Positions 23,540-35,649 are shown, counted from the stretch's first letter. The stretch is 64,000 bases of DNA from Pogostemon cablin (GCA_023678885.1 CM042982.1:11470001-11534000), one strand, 5' to 3'. The notes: generated by a model not told the origin, from the letters alone. Numbers and translations: made by a program.

Positions 23540-24535
23540 CTAGTTGTTAAATCGTGTTTAGCAGCTGTATCTGCTGACACTTGGTGTGTACATACGGGAG
23601 CCACTAACCATGTCTGTAATTCTTTGCAGTGGTTCTACCAAACCAGACAGCTTAGTGATGGGGAGATTACCATATTCATGGGGAATGCTAAAAGAGTAGC
23701 GGCTGTTGTAGTAGGAGACGTCTATTTATTTTTTAATAAGAATAAAACTCTTATTTTGAGGAATTGTCTTTATGTACCTTATTTTAGAAAGAATTTAATT
23801 TCTGTTTCTAAATTGTTTATGGATGGTTATTCTGTTTCTTTTAATGACAAGGTTGTTTTAAGAAAGAATGGAATTTTTATCTGTGATGGTGCATTGATAG
23901 ATAATTTGTATACTCTTAATCCAATTTCTCCCACAGTGCAACAAATTGAATTAAATAATACATCTACTAATAAGAGAAAAGAACCTTCGAAAATGAACCA
24001 AACATATCTTTGGCATCTAAGATTGGGTTATATAAACTTGAGTAGGATTCAAAGGTTGATAGCTGATGGACCTCTGAGTTCATTAGTAGTGGAAAATTAT
24101 CCAACTTGCGAATCCTGCTTGGAAGGAAAAATGACCAAAAGGCCTTTTAAGGCAAAGGGGTATAGAGCCATGGATTTATTGGAATTGGTTCATTCTGATT
24201 TATGTGGTCCTACGTCTGTCCAGGCAAGAGTGGGTTATGAATATTTCGGCACTTTCATTGACGATTATTCTAGATACGAATATATTTATTTGATGCGCTG
24301 CAAGTCTGAGTGCTTTGATAAATTCAAAGAGTACAAGGCTAATGTGGAAAAGCAACTTGGAAAATATATCAAGACACTACGATCTGATCATGGTGGTGAA
24401 TACCTCTTGGGAGAGTTTAGGAATTATTTATCGGAGGAAGGGATTGAATCCCAATTGTCTGCACCAGGCACACCCCAGCAAAATGGTGTAGCGGAAAGAA
24501 GGAATATGACTCTTATATTTGATATATGTAAGAAA
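23540..24535 (+). pseudogene. Copia protease and integrase, truncated
   Basis: After gag comes a protease in which the expected D(S/T)GATNHVC active site reads VHTGATNHVC, so the catalytic Asp is His. The integrase follows: GAG-pre region WHLRLGYINLSRIQRLIADG, with Tyr where the second His of the His2Cys2 zinc motif is usual; CESCLEGKMTKRPF; then catalytic core motifs HSDLCGPT, FIDDYSRY, RSDHGGEYL and PQQNGVAERRN, with the acidic triad present. Coding stops at about 24530 (LIFDICKKK), where the sequence turns into an unrelated LTR fragment. The integrase C-terminus, reverse transcriptase and RNase H are absent. Confidence 0.9.
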
Positions 24536-24539
24536 AAGG

Positions 24540-25815
24540 TGCGTTTGAGGTGTTTTATTGTGCTTTAGGTGGAAAAATGATCAAAAGTGCAAAGTTGGAA
24601 AAAAGGTGCAACTTGTGTATGAATGCTGAAAAATGTACGTCCAATTTGTGCAATTTTTCTATGATTCTATGGAGATCAAAACTAGTAGTGTGATATATTG
24701 TTGGAAAGCCACTAAAAAGAAGATCATTTTGGCGTAAAGAACACCTCAATCGGATTCCAAACGAGGAAGTTATGAGCAAAATGGTGAAGCCGCGCGAGCT
24801 GTGCCGAACAGAACGGATGTTCTACTTTCTATGGCTTGTTAGATATTCAAATCTTAGAATTTTCTTGAGTTTTTTATATGGATAGAAATCCAAGGAAGAG
24901 AGGATCGCGTGAGCGTAAGAATCACTCAAATCAGAGCTCGGATGTGGAAGTTATACGCGAAACAGTGAGACGACGAAAGTGTGATTCGACCACGACAGTT
25001 TGTTCGACCAGATATTTTGGTCGAACCACAACCATTTCGGTCAAACCAAAAGCCTGAAGTGCGAAAAATCGTTGATTTCGATTCGACCATGGTTCGAACA
25101 AGCCCTAGGTCGAACCACATGCCTGAACAGCGCCGGATCAGTATTTTTACACCCCAAGTGCGTGTTTTTGCGTATTTTCCAAGAAAAAATGCATCCTAGG
25201 TCCATAAGGAGAGCTTACAAGTATAAAAGGGGATGTAGATCATATCATTAATCATTAGATTGGAATTGGATTGGAGAGAACCACAAATCCATCCTACACC
25301 CCACAAAGGGGGATCACCCCCCCAACCATCATCCACATCCTTTCCTCCATTCATCCATTACTTTGAAGATTTGTTTGTGGAATCAAGAGGAGAACCAAGA
25401 GGAGAATTCAAGATGGAGAAGGACGCGACGACGCCACATCTAGGGTTTTATTGTTTCCTAATTTATCTTATGATTTTTCAGACATTCGGGTAAGATCTAT
25501 CCAACACTCATGATTGTTATTCGTAACATTATGGGCTAGAGCCTTTTTGGTAGAACTAGGGTTGTGAAGGTTTTTATGAATTAATTGATCTTTCGTGTGT
25601 AAACTCCTTACAACACTACTTGTGGATTTATTTTATATATGATTATGCTTTCTTAATCTATATTCACGGTAATTTTGTGCATTTTCAATTGGTATATAGA
25701 GTTTGAATATATATCTTGGTTGTAGATTGAGGGCGTTCACCGCTGAACAAGATTCCATGTTATGATTCTAAGTGAGGGGACTCTGAACAAGATTCCATGT
25801 TATTAATTGAATTGA
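24540..25815 (+). mobile_element. Truncated Athila-type LTR fragment, plus orientation
   Basis: From about 25530 to 25815 it matches the reverse complement of the Athila LTRs (shared blocks GGGCTAGAGCC, GTAGAACTAGGGTT, TGTGTAAACTCC, ACAACACTACTTGTGG), so it is a related family in opposite orientation. It also has its own diverged TTCGACC/GGTCGAA motifs at 24980-25115, a TATAAAAG box near 25222, and a direct repeat of CTGAACAAGATTCCATGTTA near 25745 and 25785. No polypurine tract, second LTR or target duplication was found. It caps the truncated Copia body. Confidence 0.75.
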
Positions 25816-26631
25816 AAAAATGAAAGAAAATATCATGCATCTCACTTCACATTAAATATTACTCTCTTCGCCCCACAAAAAGATCCCTAGGTACCCATAA
25901 ACACCAAATGTATATACTTGTATCTTTCTCAAATCATGGCTGAATAATTTTTTTAACTATTTATATCGGTTTTAAACCCATTTAGAACAACTCATACCAC
26001 TTTCAATAGGGTTGGGCTAAAACGGGTATCAGAAAATATATTTATTAGAGATAACCAATATTTAAGGGTACCCATAACCTATATTTAGGGATGACAACAG
26101 GTAGGGTATCTGCTTAATTTGGGGTACCCATACCCGTATCCGTTTAAATATCAATTACCCATACTCATCTTATTTAAATATTTATTATAATATTCGTATC
26201 CGTCTCATACCCGTTTATCAATACCTATGGATACCCGTACCCATTTTATATGTATTTATTTTAGGAAAATTTAATTGAGACGTCTAAACTGTATTTTATC
26301 TTAGGAAAAATAATTGAAAGTTCTCGTTGCAATTTTATACGCATTTCCCATCCTGAGAATTTTTTAATATGAGAGTGGGCTGAAATTAAGAATCTGTCTT
26401 CATTTCCTCTTGTGCAAAGCATTGGGAAACATTGGGAGTCATCAATATTTTTATTTTATATAAATTTTATATTTTTATGGATTAAATCAATATTTTAAAT
26501 AATATTACAATATTACTTATTGAATATGAAATAAATATAATATAATTCTTTTAAATAAATATGAAAAAACTTACAACTTTTAATTAAACATATAAATTAT
26601 ACTTGATCTATGTTGTGTACAATAAGAAATA
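25816..26631. other. AT-rich intergenic DNA
   Basis: Holds a cluster of GGGTACCCATA/TACCCGT motifs at about 26010-26240 that looks like an old simple-repeat-rich element. No gene supported. Confidence 0.4.
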
Positions 26632-26918
26632 CTCCCTCCATCCGGTAATAACCTATACATTTACTATTTCATATTGTTTAAGAAAAGTTATTTTTTTGAT
26701 AAAATTTATTGACTTTTAAAAGTATTGCAGTATTTTTATATAATATATACTTAAAGTGTAAAATAATGTTATGAGTGTAAGGAATGACTGACAAATTTGA
26801 AATTAAATAACTTTTGAGATTATTGGATAATAAAGTAATGTTTCCTTTTTATGGTGTGAAAGATATTGTGGGAGAAACAAATGAGAAAAATGTGAAAACT
26901 GTGATGGGATGGAAGGAA
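26632..26918. mobile_element. Stowaway-like MITE
   Basis: Left end CTCCCTCCATCCGG and right end GGGATGGAAGGAAT are imperfect inverted repeats with TA at the borders. About 287 bp of AT-rich, non-coding interior. Confidence 0.75.
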
Positions 26919-28099
26919 TATTAGACAACTATTTATCATTTATACTTAAGTTTATAATTTTATGCTAATTAGACAATTTATTTTTTATACCCACACATGC
27001 ATTGTATGATAAGATTTTTTTATACTTTTAATAAAAACACATTTATAAATGGACAGTAGTACACCTAGTCTAAAAACAAGCTAAATTGCTACCAAAAAGG
27101 TGGACATAATTCCAAACGTCCACAACAAAACTCAATTTAAAATGTAGTCTCATAAGCCAAAAAAAAATCAAATTTTCAAGAATATAGACCAACAGAAAAC
27201 AACCTTTCACAATACGTAAAATAGGGTAAAAATCATAATCTCAAACATGCATAGGAAAACCCAAGATAAAACATAGGCTTAAAGTCAAAGAGAAAATGCA
27301 AACCAAATTTTTTAGCATATAGCTAACGGGAATCAACAATATTTTACGGTCATCAAAATAAAGATTTCACCATTAAGAATTATACTTGCTAATTCACATT
27401 AATAAAGAGCAGGAACAACAAATTCAACGACACAGCGTAAGCAATAAAACCAAGATAATATTGTAAAATCAATTGTCATATGCTGCAAAATTAAACAGAT
27501 GAGTAAAAAAAAGCAAAATTAAGTATCACATTTGGTCTCACATACTTAGGAAAATTGGATAAAAAGATGAATCAAATAGTTCTACCAAAAGTTAGCAAGC
27601 TTCTTTTAATCTCACAAAGAATATAGAGCTCTATCAAAAAATTTGATTGAACACTCCAATATGTTCATATAATATTGCTCATAAGTAAAATTTCAACAAT
27701 CCAAATAGTAAAATTTCAACAAAATACTAATAAAAAGACAAAAGATATAAGTGACCACTGATCTTTCTAAAAGCATAATAAAGAGAATATTTAATCTTTA
27801 AATAGCAGAAAACCTAATATACATAGCACCAGTATTTTTCAATTCGTAAAACATAATAAAGAGAATATTTAATTTTTAAATAGCAGAAAACCTAGGAATA
27901 GGATACTTAGCACCAGAAATTTTCAGTTATAAACCCCTCAAATTCGTTCATATTCCATAATCACAAACTCAATATGCCAAAAGCTTAGGATTACCAAAGC
28001 ACATACAGGCACATAACCAACAAAATTGAAATCATTACCGATACGAAATAATGATATAAGAGTTTGGAAGAGAACTCTTCTCTAATAAGTTTGCAGAAT
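26919..28099. other. AT-rich intergenic DNA with a short tandem repeat
   Basis: No gene supported. Two copies of a segment of about 77 bp lie at about 27774-27925 (shared blocks CATAATAAAGAGAATATTTA and TTAAATAGCAGAAAACCTA). Confidence 0.55.
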
Positions 28100-29768
28100 T
28101 ACATATGTAGCACCAACGCTAGAAACACTACTTAGATAATGGTCTAGTTGACTCCGAATATTCACCACTTACCTGCATTTGCTAAAAATAATAGACCTAG
28201 AAATTTAAAAAGAAAATAAAAAAGAATAATAGAGATGTCAAATTTTACATAAGAATTCCTCCAAATATTATATTATAGTACCCCTAAAAAAATGTGTGAC
28301 GCATATATGAATGTAACAGGTAAAGGTAATAGGTTTGACTAAAGAATGAAGAATACATTAATTATAGAAAATAGCCCAAAACCCTATCTTGAGGAACTTT
28401 GAACCTCAATGCAGAAGTTATAGCTTGTAAGTTACATTGCTTCTGCTGCAACCAACTCTTGACAGAAACATTGAGGTGAAGCAAAGGAGTGGTCAAACAA
28501 ATTGGAAATCTGATCTCAATAAATCGACATACATAGAGATAATTGAAATTTTAAGATCACCATGGGAATGTCCATGTTCTGATAATTAATACTAAATGAG
28601 CAATCCAAGAGTTAACTGTCAAAATCTTGCATAGATAAGTTCATTAGAAGTCATAATGTGTGGTTGCAGACTTCCCTGCTTATGGAAGAAAACAATTTCC
28701 CACATAAGCTTGTTCAACATATTCAATTATAAATTAGTAATGCACAGGAATTCACATTTCATATGGCATGATAGATTTAAATTAGTAATTAAAAAAATCA
28801 CTTACAACACCTTGTTTCAAATTCAGGAAAGATGAATTACCTGCAATCATTAAAAAATTACTTGAGCACAACTGTACAAAAGTAGAGTTTTAAACTTATA
28901 GAAATGGACAGAATCTTTTTCATGCTGCTTCGGATCATAAAGAGCAGCATGAATAAAATTTATCACATACAAACTATTTTTTAAACAAAAACTCCAAAAA
29001 ATCTAGAAACGTAACAACCATAATGCCATAAGAAAGAATGAATGAATGAACCTACCTTCGAGATGATTGAATTTGATGCTTCGATCAAGCACTCCAACAG
29101 AGTCCGAACTTTGAGAAAAATACCCGTACTCCAAAGGTTTACTAATTTAATATATGAAACACACCACCAACAAAGTAAATTGTTAGTTATGATGCATTTA
29201 ATTTTATTCCGTTCATACGTGACATTGCCTCATTCTTGTTTATTTCTTCTAATTCACACCTCATGAAACCCGAAATGAAAAAAGTTAGTTCTTCTATTCT
29301 TCGATAAAAAAAAAAAACTAATACCTTGTTCAATTATTCGGTGCCCAATATTAATCTTGTTCAAAAATTTTTTTACGTAGAGCATCATTGTCTCTGTCCA
29401 CATTCCCCCTTCCCCTCTCTTGGAACCCAACTTTCGAAATCGAACAAAAATGACGACAGCTGAAGAAGGCGGGCGACTGCCAACACAAACTCTTATTCGT
29501 ACGGCGGAGGTATCGGAGGAAAGTTCAGGAATTTTTAAAAGACAAACAACGCCATATGATCGTCCTCTCACGGTTTAGGAATCCAAAGCTCGTCGTCGGA
29601 GGCTTCAGGGGAAGTGAAACGTATGGCCGCACTCCGTCATGTAAATCGCCATTCCCTGCCCCGTCTTCACCATATTCACACAAACGCCGCAAATACTCTG
29701 CACACAAAACAACGATGGAAGAGACTGAATTGAAATTAACTTTAGTGTTTGCTTGGTTTGTTCATTGA
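28100..29768 (-). pseudogene. Possible spliced transcript or gene remnant, not recognised
   Basis: The GC-richer block at 29390-29720 looks like the 5' part of a minus-strand gene; its frames include LKPPTTSFGFLNRERTII and VGSRPPSSAVVIFVRFRKLG. Downstream on the minus strand are three good donor sites: GAAG|GTAGGT at about 29054, TGCAG|GTAATT at about 28840 and TGCAG|GTAAGT at about 28172. A possible exon before the first reads KVRTLLECLIEASNSIISK. No protein family was recognised and the reading frames do not join convincingly. It may be a non-coding transcript, a dead gene, or chance. Confidence 0.22.
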
Positions 29769-29853
29769 AATTTCTCATAATTATAAAAAGGTCCTTAAAT
29801 TAATATTAAAAGATAATTTAATCAGCTCAATACTAGTATATGTATATTCAATG

Positions 29854-32182
29854 GAGTTAAATTATTTTTTGCCCTATAACTAAGCAAAACTTCGATTTTT
29901 GCCTTAAAAAAGATAAGTGGTTCAATTTTGCCATGTAACTAACGAAAATTTTTAATTTTTGCCTAATTTTCGCCGGAAAAATCCAAATTTCGCCGGAATC
30001 CGCCAAGTCATGCTTCAATTTGGGAGTTTTCGGCTGGTCAATCCGACGTGACAATTTTGACTTTTTTTTACACTAGAGTTAAATCATTTTTTGCCCTGTA
30101 ACTAACAAAACTTTAATTTTTGCCCTAAAAAAGATAAGTGGTTCAATTTTGCCCTATAACTAACGAATTATTTCAATATTTGCCCAATTACATGACCTTC
30201 CCTTATTTTTTTAATTGAATCACGAATTTCTATTTTTATCATGAATTTTAATTTTTATTCTTTTAAATTAATTTTTTTTTGTGTTTTAGTTTAATTACAA
30301 ATTCTTCTATTAATAAAATATATGACTATCTTAATTAATAAATAATAATATTAAATATTAAATATTTAAAATAAAATTTATTAATTAAATATATTAAATA
30401 TTAAAATTTATTAAAAAAAATAAATGGGAGTGATAGTTATTACGTATATTTTAAATATTATTATATTTTAAATTTTGAATATGTTAAATGTGTATTGGTT
30501 TTTATTCATAGGTAAAAACTTGTGTACACCCGAGCACATGGAGCACACACCGTGCGTCTTTACAATTTTGTGTTAAATTATATACCCTTTAGTATAAAGA
30601 TGTGTACCCTTTATTTTCTAAAGAAAAATAAAAAATATTAATGAAAAGTGTATACTCTTTACAACAAAATGGTGTACCCTTATAAATTAAAGTGTACACC
30701 CTTTAGAACAAAACAATATACCCTTACCCATATTACTAAATTTTAAAGGCGCACGGTATGCCCGAGCACATTAGGAATATATTTAATTAATAAAAGATAA
30801 TGTATTAATGTGATCAAATTGTGAAAAAGAAACATATATTTAATTGGATAAAAATCGTGTATTAAATTAAGAAAATAAATTAAAGTCATATATTTAAATG
30901 ATATAAAAGAGAAGTCATATATTTAAATGATATAAAAGAGAAGTTTGTGATTAAATTGACATAAAATGAAAAGGTCATGTATTTTTTTTAAATAAATTAG
31001 TTTGTGATTAAATTGAGAAAATTAGTAAAGGTCATGTATTTTATTGTAATTAACCTTTTAATAAATAAATTGAGAAAATTAAAAATATATTCCTAATGTG
31101 CCTTCGGGCACACCGTGCGCCTTTAGGATTTAGTATTATTGGTAAGCGTACATTGTTTTGTTCTAAAGGGTATACACTTTAATTTATAAGGATACACCAT
31201 TTTGTTGTAAAGGGTATATACTTTTCATTAATATTTTTTATTTTTCTTTAGAAAATAAGGGGTACACATCTTTATACTAAAGAGTATACAATTTAACATA
31301 AAATTATAAAGGCGCACGGTGTGTGCCCCGTGTACCCGGGTGCAAACAAGTTTTTGCCTATGAATAAAAACCAATACACATTTAATATATTCAAATTTTA
31401 AAACATAATAATATTTAAAATATAATAATGTTTAAATTATAACACATAAATTATATATAATATGAAAGATTTATAAATGCGTAATAAATTACTCTCATCC
31501 CATTTTTGTTGAAAACATTTTTTTTTTAATTTTTTCTTATATTCATATTTAATTTTTGTTAGTTGATCGACACACCATTTTTTTTCCTTCAAAAATATAC
31601 GTAATAACTATCGCTCCCATTTTTTTTGTCGGGAAATTTTTTTCATAAGTTTTAATATTTAATATATTTAATTAATTTATTTTATTTTAAATATTTAATA
31701 TTTTATATTATTATTTATTAATTAAAATAGCCATATATTTTATTAATAGAAGAATTTGTAATTAAACTAAAACACAAAAAAAAATAATTTAAAAGAATAA
31801 AAATTATAATTCGTGATAAAAATAGAAATTCGTGATTAAATTAAAAAAATAAGAGAATAACATGTAATTAGGCAAAAATTGAAATAATTCGTTAGTTATA
31901 GGGTAAAATTGAACCACTTATCTTTTTTAGGGCAAAAATCGAAGTTTTGATTAGTTGTAGGGCAAAAAATGATTTAACTCTAGTGTAAAAAAAGTCAAAA
32001 TTGTCACGTCGAATTGACCAGCCGGAAACCACCCCTAAATTGAAGCATGACGTGGCGGATTCTGGCGAAATTTGGGCAAAAATTAAAATTTTTCATTAGA
32101 TACAGGGCAAAATTGAACAGTTATTTTTTTAGGGCAAAAATCGAAGTTTTGCTTAGTTATAGGGAAAAAATGAATTTAACTC
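29854..32182. mobile_element. Long foldback (near-palindromic) element, Mutator-like
   Basis: The ends are inverted (GAGTTAAATTATTTTTTGCC against GAGTTAAATTCATTTTTTCC). Flanking 10-bp copies ATATTCAATG (29844-29853) and ATATTCTATG (32183-32192) are a 9/10 target duplication, the size made by Mutator-like transposases. The inverted arms extend about 0.9-1.1 kb each, to about 30770 and from about 31105, leaving a loop of about 330 bp. The right arm has about 160 extra bases near 31440-31595. There is no transposase, so it needs one in trans. An unsplit copy of the target lies at 7656-7790. Confidence 0.85.
30885..30942. repeat. Tandem duplication in the foldback loop
   Basis: Two adjacent copies of a 29-bp unit starting GTCATATATTTAAATGATAT, near-perfect, in the spacer between the inverted arms. 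Confidence 0.9.
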
Positions 32183-32282
32183 ATATTCTATGGTTGAGTT
32201 TAACAGGTTCAATCGATTATTACGGACAAGTTCAACTATTTTTTCCCGATTTTATTATATAAATGATTTTTAGAGAATTTCA

Positions 32283-33118
32283 GTGGTTCCTAATTGAACT
32301 AGTCAGTCATTCTAAAAGCATTGATTCAAATGATCTAAAATTCACACGTAAACAAAATGTTTATAAGTTCTTGAAAAATGTTTAGGAACTAGAGTTAATT
32401 TTTTCTTATATTTTAATTTAATTTAATTTTCATAATTATGTTTTAAAAATTATCTCACTTAAATTTTTTTTAATAAAGCATTAGTATTATTTATATTATT
32501 TGATTTATAAGTATTAAATTTTAAGTACATCTTTTTGCTTTTAAATAATAAATTTAAATTTAAAACATATATATGCAAATCAAAATAAGTTTGACTTTAA
32601 ATAATTTTGACTTTATATTTAAAATGTTTTAATAGGATATGCATATTGTAGTGGTAAGCATTAATGTTGGAGTAGTAAATGTTAATGATAGGAGTTTTGG
32701 GATTAACTAAGCCCAAGTTTTCTACCTTACAAATCTAGGAAAATGACAAAAATAATTAAGAGTAATACATTAATTGTATAATTAAAATTTGAATTCTGCC
32801 CAGCCAAAATCTGGCCACCAATCTTTACCATTTTTTAAATAAAGTGTATGGGGAATTGTGATTTATTTTTTACTTTTTTTTCTTTTTATGGAAATGCGCA
32901 AACTTGTGTGGGACAACTCAAAATGGAAAGTATGTCATTTTGCTAATTTGAATGGACTCACTTTAAGTATACTTTTTTTTTAATTTGGAAAGTGAGGCAT
33001 ACACACAAAATCAATTAGTTCAAAAATATCATATAATGTTGTCAATTTAAATCAAAGTTGGAAACTAAAAGATAAAAGTGCAAGCAAAACGTCTCACTAC
33101 TTATTAATATATCATGGA
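32283..33118. other. AT-rich intergenic DNA
   Basis: No gene or clear element. A fragment near 32860-32950 resembles Stowaway MITE interiors (GTGGGACAACTCAAAATGGA). Confidence 0.4.
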
Positions 33119-33721
33119 ATTTTTTTTTTCAGGAAAATAAAATTTTATTCCAAAATTGTATGAAAAGTATCCCAATTACAAATTAAAATACATGCATAAA
33201 GCAAAATCAATCAATTACATGAAAAAAACAGAAAGAGTAAACTAACCCATCTTTGTAGCTTCATTCATTACTGATATTTTTTAACTTCCAAGCGTATTAA
33301 GATCATAATAGAGCTTTTACTTTATCTACTACATATCTGTTTTTCATTTACCATCATTGAATACTAGATTGTTTATGTTTTTCCAAATAAGCCACACAAC
33401 ACACATCCACAACCCAACCATTAATATATTCTCAATTTCTTCCGTGAGAGATTACTAAAATTCATAAAGTATACTTCTGCTCATTTGATGATGAGGTTTG
33501 GAAATCTGTCCATCTCAGACTCTCTTACAAAATTATTAAGACCTTGTTGCCTGCTTCATTCGAAAAATATACAGCTTTGCAAAGTGGACAAACATTCTGT
33601 CGGGCAGACTTCTTATTCTTTGAAAGTCCACTATGGTCGATATTCTTCTTTTCAAGATTCTCCAAACGTGAATTTTTATTTTCATAGCAGCTTCGCTTTT
33701 CCACAATCTATCGTCACGACG
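33119..33721 (-). mobile_element. LINE 3' remnant (end of ORF2 with zf-RVT region)
   Basis: On the minus strand, 33721-33540 reads LWKSEAAMKIKIHVWRILK and, in another frame, NVCPLCKAVYFSNEAGN. This is the zinc-binding zf-RVT region after the reverse transcriptase of plant LINEs. Further on, LWMCVVWLIWKNINNLVFND is the usual LINE C-terminal block. Several stops and frameshifts are present. A run of T on the plus strand at about 33120-33130 would be the poly(A) tail of the minus-strand element, which fits 3'-anchored, 5'-truncated LINE insertion. Confidence 0.75.
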
Positions 33722-34683
33722 TAGTTAATCATTTTATTTTTTATATTTTTCTATTTTAATATTTCAAATATAATCTTTTTATTTTTAATTTTTATTATCA
33801 TATATTAACATTAATTATTATATCACTATTATATATCTCCAAAATATTTATTTCTATCTACAAAATATCTGATAAGCCATTATTCAATTAATTATTTCAA
33901 GAAGAAAATTATTTAAATATATTGTAATATATTCAATAAAAATGAGATCCATCACTTTTTTTATATGTAATTTTAAAAATTAAATTACACTCCTTTCATT
34001 TCATTATAAGACTATATTTAAAAATAATTTACTCTAAAATTTTGTATTTAATTATTATAATGCTTCAACTAAAAGAATAATAATATTTATAAAATATTTA
34101 TTTAACATAAATATAATACTCTTTGTAACTATATATATAAAATTGTTTAGTTTGTAAATCTAAAATAAAAAACAATGAATATCATGTAACACATGGGGCA
34201 AAAAGAAAAACACAAACAATTATATAAATAAGTAATTTAATTGTGTTCATAATAGTAATAAAATATATTTAAACTAATTTATTTTATTAATTTAAGATAA
34301 ATTATATTAATGAATCAATGTAGCACACGGTGACAAAAAAAAAGGGTCCATTATCATTAAGTACATTTTATACACCTATATTACTACTAGATACATATAG
34401 TACATTATATTATTAATCAATACAAATTGAATACATGAAATTCCACTTTTAACCCTATTTTAATTGTATTCAGAAATAAATTAAGAGGTATGATTTATAA
34501 TATAAGAATAGAAAGATAATGTGTCCCATTAATTTCTCCATAAAAATAGGTTAGAGGTTACATTTTTTTTCAAAAGATCTGTCAAACAATAAAAAATATG
34601 ACTAAGATTCTTGAGTTCAATCCTCGCTATTTGTAAAGGCGACTTGGATTCCATCTCCACCCTGCGGAACTCATACAATTGAA
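33722..34683. other. AT-rich intergenic DNA
   Basis: No gene supported. A half-MITE-like start CTCCTTTCATTTCATTATAA lies near 33991, without a matching right end. Confidence 0.5.
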
Positions 34684-35040
34684 TAAAATTGCATACCCAT
34701 TATGAATATTGATTATGCATGTGTATTCAATGGGAAGTGATTTCTGAATACTGATTTGGAGTTTAGTCCATTCTGAATACTGAAATTAAGTATTAAATAA
34801 AATTGCATACCCATTCTGAATACTGATTATGCACATGTATTCAATGGGAAGTGGTTTCTGAATACTGATTTGGAGTTTAGTCCAATCTGAATACTTATTC
34901 TATATGTGTATTCGATTTCTTCAATCCATTATGAATAATGATTCGATTTCTTCATTAATAGTGGGAAAGTGAATTATGAATACTGATTCGAAGTCTAATT
35001 CATTCTGAATACTGATCCTGCATATATATTCAATTTCTTC
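34684..35040. repeat. Degenerate tandem repeat with GAATACTGAT core
   Basis: Two clear units of about 115 bp (34684-34797 and 34798-34905) share GGAAGTG, TTTCTGAATACTGATTTGGA and GTTTAGTCCA. A third, more diverged stretch runs to about 35040 with the same TCTGAATACTGAT words. It is non-coding and may derive from an old satellite-like array or element. Confidence 0.8.
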
Positions 35041-35649
35041 CATGGCACTCATAAATGATGTATTCAAATGGTTATGTATGAAGAGGTAATTAGAATTTTA
35101 CATCACATACTTTTGTACCTGGTAATAATATAATTTATATTATATATTTACTAGTAATATTAATTTATATTTTGTACCTATAAGTAATAATTCCAATAAT
35201 AAATCTATCTCAAAATTTCTACAGAAGAAGAAAACAAAGCGGCCCAATAACAAAGTGCCTACAAGTAAGCAATAATACTGTGGGCTGTCGGGCCATTAAT
35301 GTAACTGATTCGGCCCGCATATTTTAATTTTTTTTTAAATGTACTTATTGAGGTAATGGATAATTAGACTCATGAAATGAGATGTGGGTAGGTCTCACAC
35401 AAGTGTCCCCTTTTGCTTATTGTATTCTTAATGAAATGTAACGTATTTTAATTTAATATAAAAATTTATTCAAACTTTTTACTCCCTAAGAGTGAAAATT
35501 TTTGTGTTTTATAGTTTGATTTAATACTTTTTGGTAAGAATTATTACTATATTTTAGCACAAGTCTTGTTACTTTTCATAAATTTGAATATTGGTGTAGT
35601 TGGAATGTACTAAAGAAAGAAAATTGAAATTATAGTCGAAATTTGGTAA
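35041..35649. other. AT-rich intergenic DNA
   Basis: No gene or element end supported. Confidence 0.5.

Larger units (their letters stand above)
8221..24535 (+). mobile_element. Decayed Copia retrotransposon, split by an Athila insertion
   Basis: Parts in order on the plus strand: LTR 3' portion (8221-8781), primer-binding site (8784-8795), leader, an inserted Athila element (8849-21410), rest of leader (21416-22723), gag (22724-23520), protease and integrase (about 23540-24535). Reverse transcriptase, RNase H and the 3' LTR are missing, because the body ends abruptly in an Athila-type LTR fragment. Several active-site residues and frames are lost, so the copy cannot move by its own proteins. 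Confidence 0.85.

Noticed and set aside
29857..30054. 65-codon minus-strand ORF and its mirror at 32047-32262
   Set aside because: They are the two arms of the foldback element's inverted repeat, not genes.
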